A stretch of DNA of 64,000 nucleotides from Haematobia irritans (Eukaryota; Arthropoda; Insecta; Diptera; Muscidae), in the NCBI RefSeq assembly GCF_050003625.1, contig NC_134397.1, positions 191,911,063 to 191,975,062 on the forward strand. The letters are read 5' to 3'. The notes under the pieces are model-generated. The model had not been told where the DNA came from. It did not search any database and was given only the letters and a program-made list of their open reading frames with translations. The translations under genes were made by a program, and so were the position numbers. How positions within the stretch are numbered: position 1 is the stretch's first letter; each line of letters begins with the position of its first letter. This document shows, piece after piece, positions 34,173 through 44,756 of this stretch.

Positions 34173-35753
34173 ATGGTACGTCGTAGCCAACGAATTAAAG
34201 AGATGTCACAAGGAGGTAATGAGAGAGTTTACTTGCCGCTAGCAGCGGATGGAAGTGCAGCAGGCTCATCATCTGAGAGTGAACATGAAAAAACCATAGT
34301 GGGACAGGATGAAACTAATGCGAGTGAGACAATGGCAAGCTTAAGAGAAGAGATTCGAGTATTGAAGTCATCACTGCAAATGTTTATGGGTTCTTCCAAT
34401 ACACCGACAAGTGTTGCTCTGCCGCAACAGTCCAACTTTAATCAAAATGCAGTAACTGCGCCCACTACATTGCAATACAGTTTTGCATCTATGCCTAGTC
34501 ATAGTATCACAACACCACAGACGTCAACGTCGAAAAAGATAAGTAACGATCATCAGCATATGTTTCGTCAACATATGAATTCGCCTCAAAATTTTACTCC
34601 TTACTTTCCACAGCCGTTTGTACAAACATATTATCCACCACCATATATACCAATGCAACAACAATCCAATTATTTGCCACTTTTTACACAACAAAGTAAT
34701 TTGCCGCCGTCAATGTTGTTTGAACCGCCAATGTCATCTTGTGCAACGAATGCAGCTCCAGCGACACCACTGCCATCACAGAAAGAATCGATTGTAGCGC
34801 CGTCAACATCAACACAAGGGTCAGCAGTGCCAAACGTATCAACACAGTCTCAATATATGGCGAATAATTTTGTACCGGCATTACATCAAGCACCACAATC
34901 ACAGTCGAACACAACGGTGCCGCCAACGTACATGCAAACACAATCGTCGACATTCGCGACCCCACAAAATAACACAGATGGTATATTTAATCAATCATCA
35001 CAACAAACCGGTGAACGATCAATTCGAAAACTTCACGATTTGCCCGAGTTTTGTGGGCAACCTGAACAATGGCCCATGTTTGCAGTTTCATTTAAGGAAA
35101 CAACCCGTATTTATAAATATACAAATCTAGAAAATTTAACACGGCTGCAAAGAGCCCTGAAAGGAGAAGCCAAAGCTAAAGTGGAAGCGTTTTTGATTTA
35201 CCCAGAGAGTGTTGACCAGGTGATGTCAACGTTGGAATTCCATTTCGGCCGTCCACAGATAATGATTCGATCCCAACTGTCAAAGGTACGATCATTTCCT
35301 ATAATTTCTGGTAAGAAAATATCCGAAATAATAAATTATAGTACGATGGTATCGAATCTTACCGTTTTTTTGGAAAACGCAGGGGCAATGCCACATTTGT
35401 GTAATCCAACATTACTAGAAGAACTAGTGAATAAATTACCCCTTTCCAAACGTGAGGAATGGGCAAAAGTTTCTTTAAATAATTTTGGACAATATCCGAC
35501 TATACGTCAATTCAGTGCTTGGCTTCAGGACGTCGTCACCTACGTTTCACTAGCCACTGAAACAGATTTCAATAAATCCGATGGTGTGACAAACAAATAT
35601 GGGAAGGTAAAGCAGTCTTTTGCCATTACAGCGGATGAGGGTCGAAAGAATGTGTGTGTCATTTGTGGACAAAATCACATAATATATTATTGTAACAAGT
35701 TTAAAAGTATGCTTACAGCTGATAGATGGAAGATAGTGAAAGAGAATTATTGA
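34173..35753 (+). CDS. gag: BEL Gag polyprotein
   Basis: This 526-residue structural protein would form the cytoplasmic particle and bind the element's RNA. The ATG at 34173 is the first after the LTR, only 37 nt downstream of it. Residues about 60-280 are rich in Gln, Ser, Thr and Pro and look disordered. Residues about 290-430 match the BEL Gag-type domain (DUF1759-like), beginning near LHDLPEFCGQPEQW. A first zinc knuckle CVICGQNHIIYYC (C-x2-C-x3-H-x4-C) lies near residue 490. The frame ends at a TGA (35751-35753). The second knuckle continues in the +1 frame at the start of pol. BEL elements usually have one gag-pol frame, so this is either a recent one-base change or a real frameshift point. 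Confidence 0.9.
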   Translation: MVRRSQRIKEMSQGGNERVYLPLAADGSAAGSSSESEHEKTIVGQDETNASETMASLREEIRVLKSSLQMFMGSSNTPTSVALPQQSNFNQNAVTAPTTLQYSFASMPSHSITTPQTSTSKKISNDHQHMFRQHMNSPQNFTPYFPQPFVQTYYPPPYIPMQQQSNYLPLFTQQSNLPPSMLFEPPMSSCATNAAPATPLPSQKESIVAPSTSTQGSAVPNVSTQSQYMANNFVPALHQAPQSQSNTTVPPTYMQTQSSTFATPQNNTDGIFNQSSQQTGERSIRKLHDLPEFCGQPEQWPMFAVSFKETTRIYKYTNLENLTRLQRALKGEAKAKVEAFLIYPESVDQVMSTLEFHFGRPQIMIRSQLSKVRSFPIISGKKISEIINYSTMVSNLTVFLENAGAMPHLCNPTLLEELVNKLPLSKREEWAKVSLNNFGQYPTIRQFSAWLQDVVTYVSLATETDFNKSDGVTNKYGKVKQSFAITADEGRKNVCVICGQNHIIYYCNKFKSMLTADRWKIVKENY

Positions 35754-35772
35754 GAGATTATGCTTTAGTTGT

Positions 35773-38700
35773 TTGAAAGCAGATCACATCTCCCAAAAAT
35801 GTAGCAACCGCCAACAGTGTACAGCAGCTGATTGCCAAAAATACCACAATCGTTTATTACACGAAGTTGGGAAAAATAGTAATAATGTAAATGGTAATCG
35901 AAACAACAATATACAGAGTAAAGAAATACAAGCTGCAGCTGATGGAATAGAAAATGTCACATCACCGGTAACAACTATATTGGACGATTGTGCAAAAAAG
36001 AAAACATTATTTAAATATCTGCCAGTACAATTAAGGGGTCCTAAAGGCTCTGTAGTTATAATAGCCTTTATTGACGACGGATCGAGAATTTCTTTATTGG
36101 AAGACAGGGTTGCTAAACAAGTTGGTTTGAGTGGACCGTGCACTAATTTGTCACTAGGCTGGATTGGTGGCAAGAAATCAAACGAAATGTCAATGAGAAT
36201 CGATTTAGAAATTGGAAATCGAAATGGGCAATATTTTCAAATGAGAAATGTTCGAACGACTAACAATTTAAAATTGCCATCGCAATCTCTTAATTTTGCA
36301 AATTTTAATAATCGTTTCCCTGTTTTAGAAAATACCAAAGTTGATGATTATTTTGACGTCAGTCCTAAGATGTTAATTGGGCTACCCCATATTAGATTAG
36401 TGCGACCACAAAAAGTATTGGACCTTGACGAAAACTTTTCAGTGCATCAAACTCTTCTTGGCAACGTTTTGTTTGGCTCAAATGAGGACTCAGCTGATAA
36501 TACGGTATGTGTAATTGATGTCAGCGATTACAACGATCTTCAGCAGCAAGTGGCAGAATATTTTTCAATGGAAGGTTTTGGAATGAAACCAGTTGTTCCC
36601 ATTATATCAGAAGATGATAAACGTGCAGAAGAAATTCTTAAAAATACAACAAAGAAAATTGGGCAACACTATGAAACAGGACTTTTGTGGCGTAAAGATG
36701 AATATGAATTCAAGGATACTTATTCTGTGGCTCTCAATCGTCTTCAAGGCATCGAGGCAAAAATGAATAAAGATGAAAAACGAACGAATTTGAACAAAAA
36801 TGGCAAATTGAGACTAGTTTTCGACGCTGCGGCAAATATTAATGGAGAGTCTTTCAACTCAAGGCTTATGAAAGGTCCTAGTAAATACCAACCAAAACCG
36901 CTGCTTTCTATTTTCTTCAAATTTCGTCAAGGCAAAATTGGTGTATGTGGAGATATACGCGAAATGTTTCACAGGATTAATATTCGACATCCAGACCAAA
37001 CAGCACAGAGGTTCTTATGGCGACGTGGCGATAGTACAAAAGTTCCCGATATATATGCAATGAGTGCAATGATTTTTGGATCTGCCAGTTCACCGTGCAG
37101 TGCACAGTATATCAAAAATTTGAATGCGGAGTACTATTGTGATTCATACCCTAAAGCATACAGGGCCATAGTTGACTGTCATTATGTCGATGATTTCGTT
37201 GCAAGTTTTGACACAATAGGCGAGGCGTTATCTGTAACAAAAGATGTAATACGAATACATAGAGAGGCAAATTTTGAGCTTCGAGGTTTCGTATCAAATT
37301 CATTCGAAATTTTGCGATCACTTTTATCTGAAGACGATAATTGTAACACCGAATTTAAAAATTTTTGTGGTACAGAAACTACATGCGAAAAGATCTTGGG
37401 ACTATTTTGGTCAACAAAAACGGACTCATTTTATTTCAATTTAAAATTGTCTCGACTTCCCTTAGCGGTACAAGAAGGTAAAAGAATTCCAACTAAAAGC
37501 GAAGTGCTAAGCGTGACAATGTCGATTTTTGATCCATTTGGTTTCATAGCCAATATTGTGATTCGATCAAAACTCATGATTCAAGAGTTGTGGAAATTTA
37601 ATATTGATTGGAATGCGCCAATCCCAATTGAAACTTATCGCAAATGGTACGAGTGGTTCACAGAGCTACAAAATGTAAAATATGTGGAGATTCCAAGGTG
37701 TTACGACGCAAACTTCATGGATCCGGCCACATCTTGTGATCTACATGTATTCGTAGATGCCAGCGAAGTGGCATTTGCCGCCGTTTGCTACTGGCGAATC
37801 ACATATAGTAGTAAAATAGAAATTCAGTTTGTTTCTGGCAAAGTGAAATGTGCTCCACTTAAACCTCTGTCTATACCCAGGCTTGAACTCCAATCAGCTG
37901 TTTTGGGAGTGCGATTGAAGGAAGCTATAATTTCCAGTCATGACATAAAGCCGAAAAATATCATATTCTGGTCCGATTCTAAAACAGTAATTAGGTGGAT
38001 TCAATCTGACTGTAGAATTTATAAACAATTTGTCTCCCATCGAATTGCGGAGATATTGGAACATTCAATAGTGGAAGAGTGGAGGTGGATTCCCGGGTCA
38101 CAAAATCCGGCGGATGATGCAACGAGGCCCCACTCATTTTCCGGAAAGGCATCCCGCTGGCTGAAAGGACCAGATTTTTTGAAAACAAAACCAGAAAATT
38201 GGCCGACTCTCCAGGACGACGTAAAGAAGGTTGATAATGATCCAGAGATAAGAACAAAATTTATAATAGCTACAACGGTGAGTGATCCTCTTTTTTACTA
38301 TAGTGAAGACACAAAATATTATAAACTTCTGCGTGTAACAGCATGGTTTAACCGAGCAGTTGATATCTTTAAAAGAAAAATGTTTGCGGATTTTAAGGCT
38401 ACTTTAAGCTTTATGCCATATTTAACCTCCAAGGAGATAAAAATAGCTGAAACATTTTGGTGCAAGCGTGCACAAGATGAATATTTCCAAAAAGAATATG
38501 AAGCTTTGGCTGGTGGATTTAATGTTTCAAAGAAGAGTCAGATCTATAAATTATCTCCATTTTTGGGCGAGGACAATTTAATAAGAATTTCAGGACGTAT
38601 TGAAAACGCTACATGTGTTGGACCATCCACTAAACAGCCAATAATTTTGCCAAAGGACCATTTAATCACTAAATTAATTGTAAAACAGTACCACGAAGAT

Positions 38701-39759
38701 TTTTTGCATCAGAACCAAGAGTCCATCTGTGCAGCCATTAGAACGAAGTTTTGGATACCTTGCCTGAGACAACTTGTTAGAAGAGCCAAGAAAAATTGTC
38801 AAATTTGCAAAAATCGTAACGCCGTTCCAAAGCCTCCTTTAATGGGTCAATTACCGGAAGATCGTGTCATTCCGTTTGTAAGAGCGTTTTCATATACTGG
38901 CGTCGATTTTATTGGCCCATATACAGTTTCGTTGGGAAGACGTAGTGAAAAGAGATGGGTCGCCCTTTTCACTTGTTTAAGTACAAGAGCAATCCACCTC
39001 GAACTTGCAAAGGATTTATCAACAAATGCTGTCATTCTTTGTATACGAAACTTTATAAATAGACGGGGAATTCCCGTGCGTATTAGAAGCGACCGAGGTA
39101 CCAATTTCATTGGGGCCAGCAAAGAAGATTTCGCGTTTGATTTCTGTAAAGTTGGTGACGAGCTTACAAAGCGAGGAATTGAATGGGTTTTTAACAGCCC
39201 GGCCGACCCCTCAGCTGGTGGGGCATGGGAGAGGATGGTGCGAGCTGTCAAAAATGTGTTGTCATTCACGCTGAAAGAGAAATCGCCTCAAGTAGAAACG
39301 TTAAGTAGTCCACTTATCGAGGCAGAAAATTTAGTAAACTCTCGACCTTTAACCCATCTACCTATTGAAACTGAAGACAGCGAACCCCTCACGCCAAACC
39401 ATTTTTTGCTGGGCTGTTCTAATATTGTCCAAACACCTGCTGTAAATGAAAACGTTTGTTTGAAGAAGCAGTGGCACATATTGCAGCAGATGAAGCAAAC
39501 ATTTTGGAAACGTTGGGTACAGGAGTATCTTCCAGACTTAGTTAGGCGGACAAAATGGTTTCAGCCGGTACCACCAATAAAAATTGGAGATGTTGTTGTT
39601 GTTTGTGATGGAAATGTGGCGCGTGGTGAATGGAAACGTGGTGTAGTGGCGGAAGTTTGTACAGCGGCCGATGGTCAAGTTCGTTCGGCAGTGGTAAAAA
39701 CATCGGCAGGCATGTTGCGTCGTCCCGTATATTTCATTTTATTCATTCAATTTGATTGA
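35773..39759 (+). CDS. pol: BEL Pol polyprotein (protease, RT, RNase H, integrase)
   Basis: The frame is open from 35752, before the listed TTG at 35773, and covers about 1,328 residues. It starts with a zinc knuckle CFSCLKADHISQKC. An aspartic protease follows with DDGS at residues 101-104. Reverse transcriptase has YVDD at 471-474. RNase H shows FVDAS near 660 and a later SDSKT. Integrase has an H-x4-H...C-x2-C zinc site and catalytic Asp1045, Asp1107 and Glu1153. A C-terminal DUF5641-like region follows to about 1315. The last residues after MLRRPV are read from the 3' LTR, because a deletion fused pol to it. All catalytic residues I can check are intact. Expression needs a +1 shift from gag or internal initiation. 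Confidence 0.93.
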   Translation: MKADHISQKCSNRQQCTAADCQKYHNRLLHEVGKNSNNVNGNRNNNIQSKEIQAAADGIENVTSPVTTILDDCAKKKTLFKYLPVQLRGPKGSVVIIAFIDDGSRISLLEDRVAKQVGLSGPCTNLSLGWIGGKKSNEMSMRIDLEIGNRNGQYFQMRNVRTTNNLKLPSQSLNFANFNNRFPVLENTKVDDYFDVSPKMLIGLPHIRLVRPQKVLDLDENFSVHQTLLGNVLFGSNEDSADNTVCVIDVSDYNDLQQQVAEYFSMEGFGMKPVVPIISEDDKRAEEILKNTTKKIGQHYETGLLWRKDEYEFKDTYSVALNRLQGIEAKMNKDEKRTNLNKNGKLRLVFDAAANINGESFNSRLMKGPSKYQPKPLLSIFFKFRQGKIGVCGDIREMFHRINIRHPDQTAQRFLWRRGDSTKVPDIYAMSAMIFGSASSPCSAQYIKNLNAEYYCDSYPKAYRAIVDCHYVDDFVASFDTIGEALSVTKDVIRIHREANFELRGFVSNSFEILRSLLSEDDNCNTEFKNFCGTETTCEKILGLFWSTKTDSFYFNLKLSRLPLAVQEGKRIPTKSEVLSVTMSIFDPFGFIANIVIRSKLMIQELWKFNIDWNAPIPIETYRKWYEWFTELQNVKYVEIPRCYDANFMDPATSCDLHVFVDASEVAFAAVCYWRITYSSKIEIQFVSGKVKCAPLKPLSIPRLELQSAVLGVRLKEAIISSHDIKPKNIIFWSDSKTVIRWIQSDCRIYKQFVSHRIAEILEHSIVEEWRWIPGSQNPADDATRPHSFSGKASRWLKGPDFLKTKPENWPTLQDDVKKVDNDPEIRTKFIIATTVSDPLFYYSEDTKYYKLLRVTAWFNRAVDIFKRKMFADFKATLSFMPYLTSKEIKIAETFWCKRAQDEYFQKEYEALAGGFNVSKKSQIYKLSPFLGEDNLIRISGRIENATCVGPSTKQPIILPKDHLITKLIVKQYHEDFLHQNQESICAAIRTKFWIPCLRQLVRRAKKNCQICKNRNAVPKPPLMGQLPEDRVIPFVRAFSYTGVDFIGPYTVSLGRRSEKRWVALFTCLSTRAIHLELAKDLSTNAVILCIRNFINRRGIPVRIRSDRGTNFIGASKEDFAFDFCKVGDELTKRGIEWVFNSPADPSAGGAWERMVRAVKNVLSFTLKEKSPQVETLSSPLIEAENLVNSRPLTHLPIETEDSEPLTPNHFLLGCSNIVQTPAVNENVCLKKQWHILQQMKQTFWKRWVQEYLPDLVRRTKWFQPVPPIKIGDVVVVCDGNVARGEWKRGVVAEVCTAADGQVRSAVVKTSAGMLRRPVYFILFIQFD

Positions 39760-40184
39760 AGTCGTTTTAAAACTATGTAATGTGAAAACGTATGAAATAT
39801 GTTTTTATGTATAAATACGATACGTTCAGTAATCATTTTCATTGTATCTTATCGATAAAAATCGATTCGCTTCTTCTCACGAAGGCTTAATCAAGTCATT
39901 CCAGGAGAAACCGCCAAGAGAGAAAGAATTAAGTAAGATTAACCTTTGTACTTTTTTATTACATAATCACATCGATTTACTTTATTTTATATTTTCCATT
40001 TAGATAATAAAACCTAACTTTGTAAACTACAACACAGACTTTGTAATCGAATGAAAAGTTAAAGCGTGAATTTTATCGAGGACAACGTTTGCGTTTTATT
40101 ATAATTCTTTATTCGAAAGGTTAAGTTGGCCATTTCTTAAGTGTGGAAACTTGACTTAAAACCACCAAAGTTACATTCGTAACA
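39726..40184 (+). repeat. BEL 3' LTR, missing its first 94 bp
   Basis: It aligns without gaps to 33677-34135 (459 bp). By eye there is one difference, 'caactcag' against 'caacacag' near 40033. The missing part is the start of U3. The pol stop codon lies inside this LTR at 39757-39759. Confidence 0.93.
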
Positions 40185-40487
40185 ATATGGCCTCAAACTC
40201 CCATGCAAAAATTGGTCGAAATCGGTCCATAATCATATATAGGCCCCATATAAACCGATCCCCAGATTTGACCTCCAGAGCCCCTTGGAAGAGATTTGGT
40301 TTTGGAACCTCTTGGAGGAGCAAATTTCATCCGAGTGAGTTGAAATTTGGTACATTGTGCTAGTATATGGTCATAAACAACCAGTTTTAAGATACCACAA
40401 CCCAAGTACTTCGATTGTGGATGACAGTCTTTCGTAGAAGTTTCTACGCAATCCATGGTGGAGGGTACATAAGATTCGGCCTGGCCT

Positions 40488-40900
40488 TGTTTTTTTTTTT
40501 TTGCAACAGACGTAGAGAAGAGGTTTTGTTATATTTGTAATGTGTGTGTGTTTATGTTTGCAACAACCTCCATCGAAATCAGTCCGTGGTATACCTACGA
40601 ATATTCTTACTCAGATCTAGTGTTACCTAATTTCGCTTTTTTCCCCTTTATTGTAAAAATACATTTTCGAACAGCGTTTTTAAGAAATGTTCGTTCTCAA
40701 GAAAAGTAGATAACATGCAATAATACAAATCAAGTCATTAGTATTCCATGTGAGAAAAAATTAAAATAAATGTATATGTGCACATTTTTCAACCAAAATT
40801 GAAACTATGCATAATTTTAATTAAATTTTCGAGAACTAATATCAGAAATAAGAGAATGCTAGGATATAGTGCAATGGTAAAGCAAATATGAATGTCCTTA
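40488..40900. other. Intervening stretch, no gene recognised
   Basis: A T-run at about 40488-40502 and a short (GT)n at about 40540 are the only simple features. This may be the remote part of the GGAGCGG element, but no terminus is visible on this side. Confidence 0.35.
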
Positions 40901-41555
40901 CACTGAAAAAAGCATGCCCGGTTCCAAAGATTTTGTCTTTACTTTAACAGTTTGGGTATTAATTCCGAGCCAAAGAAGCGGAGAATACAAGTAAGGATAC
41001 TTTAAAGACGCAATTCTCTTTTAAATTTGGGGGTTATGTACTTGCTTCTAGGAAGCAAATGTTAATTTTTCATTTTTTTTAGATTTTTTCGTCAGTTGTT
41101 ATCAAAATCCTTTAAAAACGAGTTAACGACAATTTTATTTTCCATATCAAGACTCGACTTCCAGTAGAAATTATGCTATGTTTCAAGTAAAAAGCGTCTT
41201 TAAAATAAAGTGTTGAAAAACATGTCTTATTTTTTAACGATTTTTTGCTTTGTAGGCAAGATGCAAAAAGGAAACAAATTTAAAGACAATTTTAGTAATT
41301 TTAAAGAATTTTTCTTAATTATTAAAGTCATGTTGACCTTACCTCAAAAATTTTATCTTTCATGTTATGATACACATTTTTAAGTAAAATCACTTAATTA
41401 TAAGGACATTACAACTTCATTTAAAAGTTTATTGACTTTTGGACAAGGAAAAAAACTTTATTTTAAAGAAATGCGTCTTCCATGTTAAGCAAAATTTGCA
41501 TTCTTATTCCAAGGACATGAAATCTTTGACTTCACGACAATATTTTTTTCAGTGT
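40901..41555 (+). mobile_element. MITE beta, intact 655-bp copy
   Basis: The ends CACTGAAAAAAGCATGC and, in complement, CACTGAAAAAAATATTG are flanked by TA (40899-40900 and 41556-41557). The interior contains 'gctttgtaggcaagatgc' and several 'attttaaag' phrases, with no protein. TA flanks suggest Tc1/mariner-type mobilisation. Confidence 0.88.
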
Positions 41556-41686
41556 AGAAAACTAAAAAATTAAATATAAATAAGATCGTTTAATTGCATT
41601 TATTTGACCTTCATTACAAACATATTTGTAGTAATACGGGATGAAATTGATCGAAAGTACTGTTGTTACTTTTACAGCACATACTA

Positions 41687-42341
41687 CACTGAAAAAATAT
41701 TGTCATTATGTCAAAGATTTCATGTCTTTAAAATACGAATGCAAATTTTGCTTAGCATAGAAGACGCATTTCTCTAATATAAAGTTTTTTTCCTTGGCCA
41801 AAAGTCGATAAACTTTTCAATGAAGTCGTATTATCCTTATAATTAAGTGATTTCACTTAAAAATGGGTATCATAACATGAAAGAAAAAAAATTTGGGCTA
41901 AGGTCAACTTGACTTTAATAATTCAGAAAAATTCTTAACATTTAATGAAATTGTCTTCAAATTTGTTGCCTTTTTGCATCTTGACTACAAAGCAAAAAAT
42001 CGTTCAAATATAGGACATGCTTTTCAACACTTCATTTTAAAAATGTTTATTACTTGAAACATATCATAATTTCTACTGGAAGTCAAGTCTTAATTTGGAA
42101 AATAAAGTTGTCGTTAACTCGTTTTTAAAGGACTTTCATAGCATACGAAGAAAAAAAGCTGAAAAAGCGAAAAATTAAAGTTTGTTTCCTAGAAGCAAGA
42201 ACACAAAACCCAAATTTAAAAGAGAATTGTGTCTTAAAAATATCCTTATTTGTATTCTCCGCTTCTTTGGCTCGGAATCAATACCAAAATTTTTAAAGTA
42301 AAGCCGAAATCTTTGGAACCGGGAATGCTTTTTTTTCAGTG
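41687..42341 (-). mobile_element. MITE beta, second intact 655-bp copy, inverted
   Basis: It has the same length and ends as 40901-41555 but the opposite orientation, flanked by TA (41685-41686 and 42342-42343). The two copies differ by scattered substitutions, so they are related insertions and not one recent duplication. Confidence 0.88.
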
Positions 42342-42545
42342 TAGAGATATATTTTGACATTTGCCGTTTTTGAAAACAATTACTAAAAAACACGTTGTGT
42401 TTTCCCCAATGTACGTACGTACAAAAATACATATCGTACATTTTAAACGTTTACTCACACTACGCTAAGTACTAGCTATATTTGAAATTACCTACACAGT
42501 GTAATTTCAAAGTTACACATTTCATTCAAGTAATATTTTAATATT

Positions 42546-42588
42546 CCGGAGCGGAGCGGTTTCCAAATGAAAAACCGCTCCGCTCCGG
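42546..42588. repeat. GC-rich perfect hairpin in GGAGCGG element
   Basis: CCGGAGCGGAGCGGTTT pairs with AAACCGCTCCGCTCCGG across a 9-nt loop. A related hairpin is at about 27968-27998. It stands out sharply in an AT-rich region and lies close to the element terminus. Confidence 0.8.
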
Positions 42589-42699
42589 ATTTTAGAAATG
42601 CCGCTCCGGCAAAAAAGGGCTTGCTCCGCTCCGCTCCGGATCCCTGGTTTTAAATTTTCGCACCACACAGTTCATTCTTGATATAAAACAGTTTTTTTT

Positions 42700-43265
42700 T
42701 TGTGTATATTTCCAATTTCGGAAAAATTGGATAAAATTTACGGTTTCTGGAAACCCAAGAAGTTAAATCGGGAGATCGGTCTACATGAGGTTTATGCCAA
42801 AACATGGTCTGCTGCACACCATATTCCCCACATCTATTTATGGACCTAAATCAGATAAAGCTTGAGTGGTATAGACGTCCAAGATGGGGGCTATACCAAA
42901 CCATGCAGGGATACACCCGATATGCCCAGCATCTATTTATGGACCCAAAATTGCACTAGATTTCGACTTTCAGGCAAATCTTAATAAAAATCGGTTCATA
43001 TGGGGACTATACCAAATCGTAGACTAATCCACATAATAGTTGGTAAACTTATTTAAGGACCTGAAATACCTCTATATTTTCAGGCAGATCGGATAAATAT
43101 TGTGGTGTGTAGAAGCTTCGGAAGTCAAGTCGGGAGATCGGTGAGGATTTTCAAATTTCAAGACGATAACGCCATTATTGAAGGCTGTAGTCAGACAGAC
43201 GGATATGATTATATCGTTAGAACTCCTTCCTGATCAAGAATATATACTCAATATATGTACTTTGA
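42700..43265 (-). mobile_element. Family C, degenerate copy
   Basis: Units with 'gggagatcggtctacatgag' and 'aaaacatggtctg' decay along the stretch. A core remnant 'cagacagacggatatg' and 'gatcaagaatatata' closes it. No terminal hairpin survives. Confidence 0.6.
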
Positions 43266-44517
43266 TTTTGTGCTGACTATCGGTCTTTTCAATGCCTATT
43301 ACAAACTACAATTTAACCCCCTTCGGAACTATAGTAAATCAGGCCTAAACTATACTTTTTCAATGTTCAAGAAAACAAATTGAAAACTCTTCTGCTATTA
43401 GCAGTTGATCCAACTACTAAACCTTATTTGTGCCACTGGGTAAGAAACAATAATAGTTGGAATATTTGGCCATATATGAACAAACATCATTTCAGTGGTA
43501 TGCTTGTGTAGTGGCAACGAAATGAAATTTATGAACCTAGCGAGTCATTTATTCTTCGGTAAAAGCGCATTTATGCAAATCTTTTGCTATTTGAGTATGT
43601 GCACACATTTAACAAAGACTTAGAAAACCTTCTAAAAAAGAGATTTTAATTCAATCATAGAAATATGTATATATGGAAAAGGCCAAAATTTTGATAAATA
43701 GAAAATGTTGGAATAATAGAAAGCAAAGAAAATGTTTATTAACTAACATAAGGATGACGCCAGTTGTCTTGATTGAAAATATTGGGGTAAAAAGAATAAA
43801 CCGAAAAACTAAATTAAAAGAACCTATTCAAAATATATTTAGGAAATCTCAACACTGAACCATGCAGATAACCACTCCTACTCTCCACCATGAGATTGGC
43901 CCATGTCTCATGCGCAACAAATACTCGTATATAGATCACGATCAGTTTATGAATTGAAAATAACACTATAATATATAAATTACTAACACTAAATTATTAA
44001 GAAAGGGAATCGGAAAATCCACCAATATAGATAACCTCCATCTCAAAGAAGAAGTAAGTTCGCCAAGACCGAAACTTAAATACCCAGCACTATATGTTAG
44101 ATCAAATATAATACTTTCCTTTGAAACCGTCGTCGTCGTATGAGGATTCTTGATAAGACTTAAAGAGGATTTGATAAAATGCCAGGATTCAAGTCCCAAA
44201 AAAAAAAAAAAACATTGGAAGTTGTTCTACAAACATTTCTTTTAAAGTGCATACCGAGATCCCACATCGATTTTTTTCCACTTCCGATGCAGTCCTTTTG
44301 GACAAGAATTAGAAAGTACGGAATTAGGACATTTTAAGTGAAAATTGAAGTTTCGGACAAATATATTTTGCAAAAGAGAATAGAATATCAATAAAAAAAA
44401 AATAAAAAAATCATCATGAACCTGTGCCGTTTGACTTTTTCACGTCCATGGAATTTCTTTTGAGAAGGTTTTGCATATTATGATAATTTTTAATTTTTTT
44501 GTTGTTAATTTTTAATG
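43266..44517. other. Mostly non-repetitive, with a family C tail remnant
   Basis: A family C tail echo ('ttcgccaagaccgaaac', 'atcaaatataatactttcct') lies at about 44045-44170. Poly-A runs are at about 44199-44212 and 44394-44410. I recognise no gene. Confidence 0.4.
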
Positions 44518-44756
44518 AAAACAAGTATATACGGCATTAAGTTCGGCCAGGCCGAATCTTATGTACACTCCACCATGGATTGCGTGTAAACTTTTACTAA
44601 AGACTGTCGTCCACGATCGAATTACTTGGGTTGCGGTAACACCTGCCGATAGCAAGGTATCTTAAAACTTCGTACCACCGTCTTCTAAATTGTAACTAAG
44701 TCTATACGGGGTATATATTAAACAAAAAAGGCCGATTAAATACTGATATAAATCAG
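44518..44756 (-). mobile_element. Family A tail fragment
   Basis: 'aaaacaagtatatacggc', 'ttcggccaggccgaatc' and 'caccatggattgcgtg' are followed by 'tacggggtatatattaaac'. It passes directly into minisatellite. Confidence 0.75.

Larger units (their letters stand above)
33583..40184 (+). mobile_element. BEL/Pao LTR retrotransposon, young, 3' truncated internally
   Basis: The element starts TGTTGTGAAC and ends CGTAACA, flanked by ATATG on both sides (33578-33582 and 40185-40189), a 5-bp target duplication. It contains a gag frame, a pol frame with protease, reverse transcriptase, RNase H and integrase in BEL order, and two LTRs. The family A target sequence is continuous without it. No primer-binding site beginning TGG directly follows the 5' LTR. 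A deletion removed the end of pol, the presumed polypurine tract and the first 94 bp of the 3' LTR. Confidence 0.95.
31588..40487 (+). mobile_element. Family A element split into three pieces by later insertions
   Basis: The head and core lie at 31588-31873. One plus unit and part of a second lie at 33329-33582, and the remaining units and tail lie at 40185-40487. The pieces join in register when the hAT-like element (31874-33328) and the BEL element (33583-40184) are removed. The tail lacks its last about 25 bp, ending 'ttcggcctggcc' before a T-run. Confidence 0.8.
41556..42646 (-). mobile_element. GGAGCGG element, right part, with MITE inside
   Basis: Read in reverse, it starts CAGGGATCCGGAGCGG at 42646, runs to 42342, is split by a MITE beta copy, and continues at 41686-41556. 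The same sequence without that second MITE is at 27861-28282. Confidence 0.7.

Noticed and set aside
34870..35130. Overlapping frames within gag
   Set aside because: Shadows of the gag frame; the gag frame carries the domain and zinc knuckle.
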